From: CAYMLQ01 sp964390795
GTDB taxonomy: Bacteria > Verrucomicrobiota > Kiritimatiellia > RFP12 > UBA1067
NCBI GenBank assembly: GCA_964390795.1
Contig: CAYMLQ010000238.1
Coordinates: 1 to 9,226 of the forward strand
Reading direction: 5' to 3'
DNA: 9,226 nt
Both the position numbers and the translations under genes were made by a program. Under the pieces are notes generated by a model. That model did no database searches. It worked only from the letters and a program-made list of their open reading frames with translations, and was not told the DNA's origin. Below are positions 1 through 7,228 of the stretch, piece by piece; the stretch's first letter is position 1; each line of letters opens with the position of its first letter.

Positions 1-424
1 TGAGCGTGCCCACGATGTCCCGCGGCGAGCGCTCGACGATCTTGATGACCTTGCCCTTGGACTCGCCTTCGCTGCGGTAGAGGCGGATCGTCACAATGTC
101 GCCGGGCAGCGACGTGCCGAGGTCTTCGGCCTCCACCCAGATGAACTTGCCTGTCTCCCGCTCGGTGACGTTCCCCGCGCCGTTACGGACCATGCGCAGA
201 GGGCCGGTGACGAGGTCAGCCTGCTTGCCGAGGGTGTACGCGCCGTCCTTGCGGATCTGGACGATCTCGCCGTCGTGCGCCATCTGCTGCAGCAGCTCGT
301 GCAGCCTCTTGATCTGTTTGCCGCGGAACCCGAGCGTCCGGCTGATGTCGGGGGCAGTCCATGCGTGATCGGGTTCGGATTCAAACAAATACTGAATCGC
401 GATCTTGTCTTTGTTATCTGTCAT
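1..424 (-). CDS. rnr: Ribonuclease R, N-terminal part (runs off the left edge)
   Basis: This is the first 141 codons of an RNase R/VacB-type 3'-5' exoribonuclease, a processive hydrolytic enzyme that degrades structured RNA in the cytoplasm. Residues ~5-65 form a winged-helix segment of the HTH_12 type (APDISRTLGF, then KQIKRLHELLQQM and the wing IVQIRKDGAYTLG). Residues ~68-125 look like the first OB/cold-shock RNA-binding domain (ending LPGDIVTIRLYR). It is followed by GKVIKIVERSPRDIVGTL, the usual RNase R linker pattern 'G.V..I.ER....VG'. The RNB catalytic domain and S1 domain would lie outside the window. The start is well fixed: an in-frame TAA lies four codons upstream (434-436). The N-terminus is shorter than in E. 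coli RNase R and begins almost directly with the winged helix. No Shine-Dalgarno sequence is visible; instead a small inverted repeat sits just before the ATG. RNase II is an alternative, but the winged helix favours RNase R. Confidence 0.88.
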   Translation of the reverse strand, partial: MTDNKDKIAIQYLFESEPDHAWTAPDISRTLGFRGKQIKRLHELLQQMAHDGEIVQIRKDGAYTLGKQADLVTGPLRMVRNGAGNVTERETGKFIWVEAEDLGTSLPGDIVTIRLYRSEGESKGKVIKIVERSPRDIVGTL

Positions 425-426
425 TT

Positions 427-447
427 GTGCGGATTAGTTTACCGCAC
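427..447 (-). promoter_or_regulatory. Inverted repeat immediately upstream of the rnr start codon
   Basis: GTGCGG (427-432) and CCGCAC (442-447) form a 6-bp perfect stem with a 9-nt AT-rich loop. In the rnr transcript the stem ends two bases before the AUG, where a ribosome would land. It could be an operator for a DNA-binding protein or an RNA hairpin that limits initiation. Its role is inferred; only the symmetry is seen. Confidence 0.4.
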
Positions 448-508
448 CCCGCCCGGTGTTGTCTTCAACAAAAATGCGCGCATCCGTAGTCAGTTGGTGG
501 GCGGGGTG
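445..508 (-). promoter_or_regulatory. Long-range 10-bp GC-rich inverted repeat in the rnr leader
   Basis: CACCCCGCCC (445-454) and GGGCGGGGTG (499-508) are exact reverse complements separated by 44 nt. Pairing them in the rnr leader RNA would use bases 445-447. Those bases also belong to the start-codon-proximal hairpin (427-447), so the two stems are partly mutually exclusive. This could be a riboregulatory switch or a remnant of a repeat element. Function is not shown. Confidence 0.35.
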
Positions 509-550
509 TTCGAGGAGTGAGCGTTGCTGGCGAACCTGTGTCGCAAGCTC

Positions 551-677
551 GGGAGCGGGGACACTCTTGTCCCCGAAACGTCGGCCAAGCGTCGGTCGGC
601 AGGCGGTCGTCTCGTCGTATCCTGCGGCTCAGTGTAGCACAACCATTCAAAACGGGGACAGGAGCGTCCCCGCTCCC
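551..677. repeat. REPIN/MITE-like element: two inverted 25-bp hairpin arms
   Basis: The left arm (551-575) and the reverse complement of the right arm (653-677) match at 23 of 25 positions. Both start GGGAGCGGGGAC and end TGTCCCCG. Each arm is itself a hairpin (GGGGAC...GTCCCC), and about 77 bp separate them. This is the layout of a REPIN: two REP palindromes in inverted orientation. A small MITE would look similar. No transposase is present in the window, so any mobility would depend on a RAYT/TnpA-REP or other enzyme elsewhere in the genome. No target-site duplication is evident. Confidence 0.6.
649..672 (-). terminator. Probable intrinsic terminator of the NHL-peptidase operon
   Basis: Read on the minus strand, CGGGGAC (672-666) pairs with GTCCCCG (659-653) around a 6-nt loop and is followed at once by TTTT (652-649). 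The hairpin lies about 57 nt beyond the giant gene's stop codon. The T run is short, so termination may be partial. The stem is the right arm of the REPIN-like element, which appears to double as the terminator. Confidence 0.45.
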
Positions 678-728
678 AGCGCGACGCGCGTTCCTGGATA
701 CCCCGGCCACCAACCGATTACATCCCGC

Positions 729-3700
729 CTATGGCAGCAGGAGCTGGACACGGTAGAAGCGATTGGTGACCGCCGCCGCGCCGGTGTCAGTCCACTGCAT
801 GCCGGTTTGGCCGGGGGCCGCCTCCCACGGCCCGGCGACGGGCGGCCAGGGCTCGGGCGCGGCGAGCACGTTGGTGGCGCAAACCCGATACCTGCGACCC
901 TCAGCCGCCGGCCACGCGAGCGTAAACACGCCTGCCGATTTGGCCTCCTGCACCCGCAACACGCTCCGCGCGTCCGTCGGGTCGGTGCCGACAAGGCTCT
1001 CCTGGCGGTTGTTCAGCCCGTCGCCGTCCGCATCGGCGTCGCCGTCAGACATCCCGGCGGGGAAGTACCGCGCCTCCCAGGCGTCGCCGACCGCGTTGCC
1101 GTTCGCGTCCACCGGCGTCAGGTAGGCGGTGCCTAGGCTCAATACGGAGCCGCGCGGCGCGTTGCTGATCGCGTTGGCGCGCGTGTAGGCTACATACCCG
1201 GCGGCGGACACGGAGAGATCCCAGTCGCATGCGCCCAGCACCATGCCCGTCGGACAGGCGCCGTTGGCCTGCGTGAGCCACGGGTTGCGGTAGCTCGTCA
1301 GCATGACGCCGCCGTCAACAGCGGTGCCGGAGAGGGCGCCGCTCCGGGCCGTGAACGTCAGTTGCGCCCCGGGCACGTACGCGCGGGTCCAGGCGTCGCG
1401 CACGACGCCGTCGGCGACGGTCACGCACGGCAGCAGCTCGAAGCCGGCCATCTGCCAGCCGCCGCTGACCGTGACCCGGCGCGGGTTGGCGTAGTAGGCG
1501 TTGGTCAGGCTCTGCACCTGGCCCGGCGCGTCGGGATCCTCACGCGGAATGAAGTTGGCTGGCGCAGGTACGGTCACGAGATACGTGCCGTTCGTGAGGC
1601 CGGTGAAAGACACGCTGGCGGAGCCGTTGAAGGCCTTGGCCCCCTGCCCGCTGACTGTGGCCGTGGCGCCGGCCGGCAGCGCTCCGGCCGCGATGTCGTC
1701 GATGCCCAGCACGATCAGCGTGCCGGTGGTGCCAGCGGAGGGTATGCTGACGCTGAACGTGTAGGTGCCAAGACCGTCTCCCGTCAGACCTTCCTCCGTG
1801 AAGCGGCTCAGCCGCACATAGTAGAAGCCGGACTCGGGGAAGTCCAGGAAGGTGTGCTCGCTGACGCCGGCACCGCCCAGGTCGACACGCTCGATCAGTT
1901 CTGGCGTGCCGTCAGGCAGGGCGCGGTAAAGATCCATCACGATGTCGAGGCCGGCGCTGACCTGCACGGCGTCGATGTCGTAGGCGAAGTCCGGCACCAG
2001 GTACACGCGCACCCAGTCCACGTCAGCGCCGCCATGGAGGTTGTGCGCCTGGGGCGGGCCGAGGTAGAGGGACGCCTGGGGCGAGCTGTCGTCCGGCTCG
2101 AAGGCGTCGGGCGTGAGCACGTCGCACAGCACAGGCGCCGAGACCTTCCCCCTGACATCCGCCGCCTGGAACGTGAGCGTGTAGGTGCCCGGCTGAGTAA
2201 AACCGTCGTAGGCCGCTTCGTAGCGCCAAGCGGCGGGGTTCCATGTGAGGTTCACCTGGGGCAGGTCACCCGTGCCGTCGTAATCCGGCGACGTAATGAG
2301 GCACCACACGTTCGATATGCCGGCCATGGACGTGACCTCCGCGGCCCACAGCGTCAGAGTGTTCGTCCCCACCGCGGCCGCATCCGGCATGATCTGGCCC
2401 ACCGCTGGCGCGTCGGCGCCCGTCGCGAAGGCCGTTCCGATGTAACGCGTCACGGCCACCTTGCCGTCCGTCTTCCCGTAAACACCGTCACCGTTATCAT
2501 CGAGCTGCGCCTCCTGCGACTTCTTGCCGGACTGGCGCTTGATCGCATCGCGTGCCTGTACGAAAGCTGTCCACACGTTGAAGCCATCGAACACCCCGTT
2601 CAAAAAGTGTTGCGCGAAGCTCACCAAACCGCCGTTGGACATCTCGCTGCTGCCCCCCTTCTTGGTAGACGCGACAATGATCCGATCCTGTTGCCCCGTC
2701 GCTCGCAGCGGCTCCAGATAACCGCCCGCGCCGTTGAAGTCCAAGACGACGATCGCCTGGCCGTTGCTCGCCTGGTAGACGTCCAGCCATTGGTCAAGCT
2801 CCGCGCCAGCCGCCTGCTCGCCAGACTCGAGCAGGAAATTGCAGTCCTGGCTCTTGCCCACCAGGAACACCGTGAGCTTGGACGCACCAGCCGCCCAGTT
2901 CGTGATCGCCGCCGACAGGCCCGCGCGCGTGGCCGGCCCGTCCACATCGCCCGTTCCGTCTTTGTTCAGGTCGATTCCGGCTTCCGGACTCAGAACCCGG
3001 ATATGCGCCTCGCCAATCCGCCGCGCCAGCAGGGTCTGGTAGGCCAGTTCCATCACGTGCCGCACCTCGCCGCCCGCCGGCTCGCCGCGTGACACCCCAG
3101 TTGCCAGGACCACCCGCTCGTCGTAGCCCGTCTGCGTCACCCAGCTCTCCCGCGGCAGCGACACGCTGCCCCAGATGTCCTTGGCGTAGTAGATGACTTT
3201 GTAGGTGCCTTCCTGCGCGAAGCCGCCATAGTCGCCCCGATACGAATTGTACGCGGAGTCGTAGGTGAGGTCGATCTCCGGTAGCGAGGCCACCGGGTTT
3301 CCCGGCGTCGGCTCATGACCGGGCGGCACGATAATGCACCAGACGCGTGCGAGGGGATACTGGCTGGCGACGTCGCCCGCCTCAAGCGTGGCCACGGTGT
3401 CCCCGTTCAGAAGCTGGTTGCTCTGCACGCGCCCGATCTGCGGAATGTCCTTGCCCGCGAGGAAGCTCGATCCGATCCAGATGCCCGACGCCACCTGCCC
3501 GTCGGAACCGTCATAGACCCCGTCATTGTTGTCGTCCAACCATGCGCTCTGGAACGTCGCCATCGCCTCACGCGCCAGTTCGAAGGCCTGCCAGACATCC
3601 AAACCCAGCAACACACCGCTGAAGAAGGCGTCCGAGAAACTCACCAGCCCGCCCGAGGCGAAGTAGGTCAACTGGGCGTCGCTGCAGGACGCGATGACCA

Positions 3701-6700
3701 CGCGCTTGGCTGTTCCGTCATAGGTCAGCTCGTCCAGGAAACTTCCCGCGTAGCAGCACTCGATGAGCACCGTCACCTCCATGTGATACCGGTCCTGCAG
3801 CGCGTCGAGCCACGCGTCCAAGTTGCGGGCCGGGAGCGCTTCCGTGGGACTGAGCGCGAAGGAGGCGTTGCCGTCCACGTCGCTGCCGTGGTCGACCAAG
3901 TACACGAAGAGCCGGCTCGCGTTGCACGCCCAGTTGGTGATGGTCGTCGCGGCGTTGGCATATGTACTGGCCAGGTCGATGTCGTCGAGAAGTCCGTTGC
4001 CGTCCTTGTCGCGGCCGGGAATCGGGCTCAGATATTGAATGTTCTCCTTCGAGAAGCCGCGGTAGCGCAGGGTGTTGTACCCGAGGTCGGCCAGGTAGTC
4101 CGAAACCGGCCAGACCGGATCGTCCGCTGAGCGGCGCCCCGAGATCACGACCGCCTTGCCGGCCCGGGCGACATCCGCGGGGCCGATCACGTTCACGTAG
4201 GCCCGCCCGCGCAAGCCGCCGCTGACGCCCTCGACGCAGTCAATGACGCCGCCGGCCAGTCCGGCGACATAGGCCCCCGTGTTCGAGACGATCGTGCCGC
4301 CGCTGTTGTTGCGCCGCAGGCTCCAGGCGGTCGGTCCGGCGGCGTTGAACGCCTTCAGCGTCAGCGTGTCGCCGGTCATGACGGTCGCGACGGGCGGCCG
4401 GATCTCGAGCCCTGCCGCCGGGTTGCGCAGGTAGACGATCCCGCCCTCCGCGTAACCGCAGACGAGGTCCGTGTCGCCGTCGCCGTCGACGTCCGCCGCC
4501 GCGACGGTCAGCCGGTGCGCGAACCCGTTAAAGGTGCCGCCGAAAATCATACTGGTCAGGCCGAAGGCACCGGCCCCGCTGTTCCGGAACTCCCAGATCC
4601 GGCCGACCGTGTCCGAGACCAGCACGTCCAGGTCGCCGTCCTGATCGATGTCGGCCACAGCCAGCCCCTCGGCATCAACCGCCGCCAAGCCCAGCAAATC
4701 GGCGTCCGTCGGCGTGTCGGCGTACGGGTGCTCGGGGTTCCCGGTGTTCGCGTAGAACCGGACCACCCCGTCCTGCGCCAGGACAAGCAGATCCACCCGC
4801 CCGTCGCCAGTCAAGTCCCCGAACGCCGGCACCGTCCGCGTCGCCCCCGCCACCGGAACTCCGATCGCCGCACTCTGCTCTCCGACCTCTCCCCACGCGT
4901 TCGTCCCGCCCGCGCCGCCCGACCGCGCGAGCCAGACCGTCCCGGTGGCGCCGCCGATCGCGAGGTCGTCCCGCCCGTCGCCCGAACAGTCGCCCAGCGC
5001 TGGCGCGACGTTACCGACAGAGGCCCACAGACCAGCCAGCGCCGCAAAGTTAGCGGTGCGCTCCACGAGGTTGGGCACCACCGGCGAGCCTGCGTTCTCG
5101 TACATGCGCAGCGTCCCGCCGCTCCCGCCCACGAACAGGTCGAAGTCCCCGTCCCCGTCCCAGTCGCCGAGCGCGGGGTGGCTGTTGGCTGACACCCGGA
5201 ACGTGCCGGTGGTCGCGGTGTCGAAGGTGAAGAACCGCTCGTACGCCCCGTTAACCAGAACCACGGGGATCCGGGGGAAGAGCTGAAGATTGATCATCAC
5301 GGCGGGGCTCATCACCAGCGTGAACCCGCCGTCGCGGATGTCGTTGGAAACGGCCGGGTGGTAGTCCCGGCGGTACTCCTCGGCGAGCGCGAACCCGTCA
5401 CCGTCGGTGTCCGAGCTGGCCGTCCAATTGGTGTGGCCATAGTTGTTGTATTCATACCAGTCGGGCAGTCCGTCGGCGTCTCCGTCTTGCCCCGACGGAA
5501 TGTAGTAGGCCTGGGCTGTCGTATTGCTCGCCAAGGTGAAGGAGAATCCTCCCAACGCCCGACCGGTCACGTCGGCCTGCCGTTCCCCGTTCAACGTCCA
5601 GAACGCGAAGCTGTAGCCGCCACTCGCCCCGTAAGCGTCGCCGACGCTGACGGTGTTGCCGTTGGTCAGCACCTGCTCGGTCGTCGTCAGCACACCCTCC
5701 GGGGCGCTGCAGCGGGTGTAGAGCGAGAGGTTCGTGTTCACAAGCATCCGCGACGCCGGGCTGAATACGACCGTGAATCCGCCGTCGCGGATGTCATTGG
5801 AGACGGCCGGATGATAGTCCCGGCGGTACTCTTCGGCCAGTGTGAAGCCGTCTCCGTCCGTGTCGGAGAGGGCTGCGTTGTTGGTCGCGCCGTAGCTGTT
5901 GTACTCGTACCAGTCGGGCAGTCCGTCGGCGTCCCCGTCCTGCCCCGTCGGAACGTACCGCGCCTGGGCCGTCGTGTTGCTCGCCAAGGTGAAGGTGAAC
6001 CCGCTCAGCGCCCGCCCGCTCACGTCGGCATGCCGCTCACCGTTCAGCGTCCAGAACGCGAACGTGTAGCTCCCGTTCGCACCGTAAACGCTGCCGACGC
6101 TGACGGTGTTGCCGTTGGTCAGCACCTGCTCGGTCGTCGTCAGCACACCCTCCGGGTCGCTGCAGCGGGTGTAGACCGAGAGGTTCGTGTTCACAATTAC
6201 CCGAGACGCCGGGCTGAACACGACCGTGAAGCCGCCGTCGCTGATGTCGTTGGAGATGGCCGGGTGGTAGTCCCGGCGGTACTCTTCGGCCAGCGTGAAC
6301 CCATCTCCGTCGGTGTCTGAGACGGCCATCCAGTTGGTGTGGCCGTAAATATTGCATTCGTACCAGTCGGGCAGGCCGTCGGCGTCCCCGTCCTGGCCCG
6401 TCGGAACGTACCGCGCCTGGACTGTGGTGTTGCTCGCCAAGGTGAAGGCGAACCCGCCCAGCGCCCGCCCGCTCACGTCAGCCTTCCGCTCGCCGTTCAG
6501 CGTCCAGAATGCGAAGCTGTAGCCGCCGCTCGCCCCGTAGACGCTGCCGACGCTGACGGTGTTGCCGTTGGTCAGCACCTGCTCGGTCGTCGTCAGCACC
6601 CCCTCCGGATCGCTGCAGCGGGTGTAGACCGAGAGGTTCGTATTCACGATCATCCGCGACGCCGGGCTGAACACAACCGTGAAGCCGCCGTCGCGGATGT

Positions 6701-7187
6701 CGTTCGCGAGATTCGGATGGTAGTCGCGCCGATACTCCTCGGCCAGCGTGAAGCCGTCGCTGTCCGCGTCGCTGGTCGCGTTCGTGACCAATTGCGTGTG
6801 GAACTCCCGCTCCCACCAGTCGGGCACGCCGTTGGCGTCGGCGTCTTCGGCAAGCGGCAGATAGTGGGCGACAGCCGTGTTCTCCTCAAGCAGGACGAAC
6901 GTAACCGGGTTGACCGCCCGGCCCAGCACGTCGCGCCTCTCGACCCCGTTGAGCGTCCAGTACGCAAAGCCGTAGCCGTACGAGGCTGACGGCGCGGTCA
7001 CGGTGGTGACCGGCTGTCCGACAGGCAGCATCGCCGAAGCATCGACGAGCCCCAAAGGCTCGCTTGTCTGCACGAACGGAGCGTCGACGGCGAAAGCGGC
7101 GGCGGGCGCGAACGCGAGCACGCAAGCGAGGAGGACACCCCCGCGCCACCCAGACCAAGACCGACTATGTATTGAGCTGTCTCGCAT
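729..7187 (-). CDS. Giant secreted clan CD (legumain/caspase-like) cysteine peptidase with a duplicated inactive copy
   Basis: This is a 2152-aa protein numbered from the ATG at 7187. Residues 1-33 are a signal peptide cleaved near AFA|VDA. An ATG at 7205 adds six residues and is equally possible; longer starts overlap the upstream gene. Residues 34-168 are a divergent repeat; 169-621 are three 151-residue repeats joining a beta domain (FAFWTLNGER) to TSP3-like loops (DGDADGLPDWYE, SDTDGDGF). Residues ~665-925 hold five VCBS/FG-GAP motifs (e.g. DWDGDGDFD at 675, DVDGDGDTD at 899), then a Big-like domain. Peptidase unit 1 (~1005-1350) has VDHGS with His1100 and IECCYAGS with Cys1145, like legumain's DHG and EACESGS, then an Ig-like domain. 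Unit 2 (~1355-1690) repeats this, but Lys1445 and Asn1485 replace the dyad. A PPC domain (~1694-1816), carboxypeptidase-regulatory-like beta domains, a TSP3 motif (~2045) and a terminal beta segment follow. There is no transmembrane anchor. Substrate is unknown; C13 versus C14/C11 assignment is tentative. Confidence 0.85.
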   Translation of the reverse strand: MRDSSIHSRSWSGWRGGVLLACVLAFAPAAAFAVDAPFVQTSEPLGLVDASAMLPVGQPVTTVTAPSASYGYGFAYWTLNGVERRDVLGRAVNPVTFVLLEENTAVAHYLPLAEDADANGVPDWWEREFHTQLVTNATSDADSDGFTLAEEYRRDYHPNLANDIRDGGFTVVFSPASRMIVNTNLSVYTRCSDPEGVLTTTEQVLTNGNTVSVGSVYGASGGYSFAFWTLNGERKADVSGRALGGFAFTLASNTTVQARYVPTGQDGDADGLPDWYECNIYGHTNWMAVSDTDGDGFTLAEEYRRDYHPAISNDISDGGFTVVFSPASRVIVNTNLSVYTRCSDPEGVLTTTEQVLTNGNTVSVGSVYGANGSYTFAFWTLNGERHADVSGRALSGFTFTLASNTTAQARYVPTGQDGDADGLPDWYEYNSYGATNNAALSDTDGDGFTLAEEYRRDYHPAVSNDIRDGGFTVVFSPASRMLVNTNLSLYTRCSAPEGVLTTTEQVLTNGNTVSVGDAYGASGGYSFAFWTLNGERQADVTGRALGGFSFTLASNTTAQAYYIPSGQDGDADGLPDWYEYNNYGHTNWTASSDTDGDGFALAEEYRRDYHPAVSNDIRDGGFTLVMSPAVMINLQLFPRIPVVLVNGAYERFFTFDTATTGTFRVSANSHPALGDWDGDGDFDLFVGGSGGTLRMYENAGSPVVPNLVERTANFAALAGLWASVGNVAPALGDCSGDGRDDLAIGGATGTVWLARSGGAGGTNAWGEVGEQSAAIGVPVAGATRTVPAFGDLTGDGRVDLLVLAQDGVVRFYANTGNPEHPYADTPTDADLLGLAAVDAEGLAVADIDQDGDLDVLVSDTVGRIWEFRNSGAGAFGLTSMIFGGTFNGFAHRLTVAAADVDGDGDTDLVCGYAEGGIVYLRNPAAGLEIRPPVATVMTGDTLTLKAFNAAGPTAWSLRRNNSGGTIVSNTGAYVAGLAGGVIDCVEGVSGGLRGRAYVNVIGPADVARAGKAVVISGRRSADDPVWPVSDYLADLGYNTLRYRGFSKENIQYLSPIPGRDKDGNGLLDDIDLASTYANAATTITNWACNASRLFVYLVDHGSDVDGNASFALSPTEALPARNLDAWLDALQDRYHMEVTVLIECCYAGSFLDELTYDGTAKRVVIASCSDAQLTYFASGGLVSFSDAFFSGVLLGLDVWQAFELAREAMATFQSAWLDDNNDGVYDGSDGQVASGIWIGSSFLAGKDIPQIGRVQSNQLLNGDTVATLEAGDVASQYPLARVWCIIVPPGHEPTPGNPVASLPEIDLTYDSAYNSYRGDYGGFAQEGTYKVIYYAKDIWGSVSLPRESWVTQTGYDERVVLATGVSRGEPAGGEVRHVMELAYQTLLARRIGEAHIRVLSPEAGIDLNKDGTGDVDGPATRAGLSAAITNWAAGASKLTVFLVGKSQDCNFLLESGEQAAGAELDQWLDVYQASNGQAIVVLDFNGAGGYLEPLRATGQQDRIIVASTKKGGSSEMSNGGLVSFAQHFLNGVFDGFNVWTAFVQARDAIKRQSGKKSQEAQLDDNGDGVYGKTDGKVAVTRYIGTAFATGADAPAVGQIMPDAAAVGTNTLTLWAAEVTSMAGISNVWCLITSPDYDGTGDLPQVNLTWNPAAWRYEAAYDGFTQPGTYTLTFQAADVRGKVSAPVLCDVLTPDAFEPDDSSPQASLYLGPPQAHNLHGGADVDWVRVYLVPDFAYDIDAVQVSAGLDIVMDLYRALPDGTPELIERVDLGGAGVSEHTFLDFPESGFYYVRLSRFTEEGLTGDGLGTYTFSVSIPSAGTTGTLIVLGIDDIAAGALPAGATATVSGQGAKAFNGSASVSFTGLTNGTYLVTVPAPANFIPREDPDAPGQVQSLTNAYYANPRRVTVSGGWQMAGFELLPCVTVADGVVRDAWTRAYVPGAQLTFTARSGALSGTAVDGGVMLTSYRNPWLTQANGACPTGMVLGACDWDLSVSAAGYVAYTRANAISNAPRGSVLSLGTAYLTPVDANGNAVGDAWEARYFPAGMSDGDADADGDGLNNRQESLVGTDPTDARSVLRVQEAKSAGVFTLAWPAAEGRRYRVCATNVLAAPEPWPPVAGPWEAAPGQTGMQWTDTGAAAVTNRFYRVQLLLP
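5325..6683 (-). repeat. Three tandem 453-bp in-frame repeats inside the giant gene
   Basis: The units begin at codons Phe169, Phe320 and Phe471 (6683, 6230, 5777), with exactly 151 codons between them. A fourth copy starts at Phe622 and degenerates after about ten residues, and a more divergent unit precedes the array. Units 1 and 2 differ at about 16 of 151 residues. Long stretches are also identical in DNA, including the part encoding LTNGNTVSVG. Each unit ends in two Asp-rich calcium-type loops and the segment EEYRRDYHP. The high DNA identity suggests recent duplication or gene conversion, and makes copy-number change and assembly collapse possible here. Confidence 0.9.
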
Positions 7188-7228
7188 GATGGACTCGCCA
7201 GCCATGACTCGACCCCAAGACGCGGACC

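Larger units (their letters stand above)
425..728. other. Intergenic region between the giant peptidase gene and rnr
   Basis: I see no convincing gene in these 304 bases. The part next to rnr (427-508) is dense in inverted repeats: 427-432/442-447, 445-454/499-508, a small stem at 457-461/466-470 and the perfect palindrome ATGCGCGCAT at 474-483. The part next to the giant gene (551-677) is a REPIN/MITE-like inverted pair of hairpins. Short open frames here have no ribosome binding site and no recognisable product. Confidence 0.7.

Noticed and set aside
91..384. Minus-strand frame of 97 codons at the left edge
   Set aside because: It is out of frame with the RNase R N-terminus, which explains the same bases with recognisable domains.
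1362..3092. Open frame of 576 codons on the plus strand
   Set aside because: It lies wholly antisense to the giant gene, whose translation shows recognisable domains. The plus-strand product has low complexity in Arg, Val and Gly and no known motif; long antisense frames are expected in GC-rich genes.
5358..6320. Open frame of 320 codons on the plus strand with internal repeats
   Set aside because: Its repeats are the mirror of the 453-bp coding repeats on the minus strand. The product is not a recognisable protein.
5325..6683. CRISPR-like regular repeats
   Set aside because: The period is 453 bp, the whole unit is conserved without variable spacers, and it translates in frame as protein repeats.
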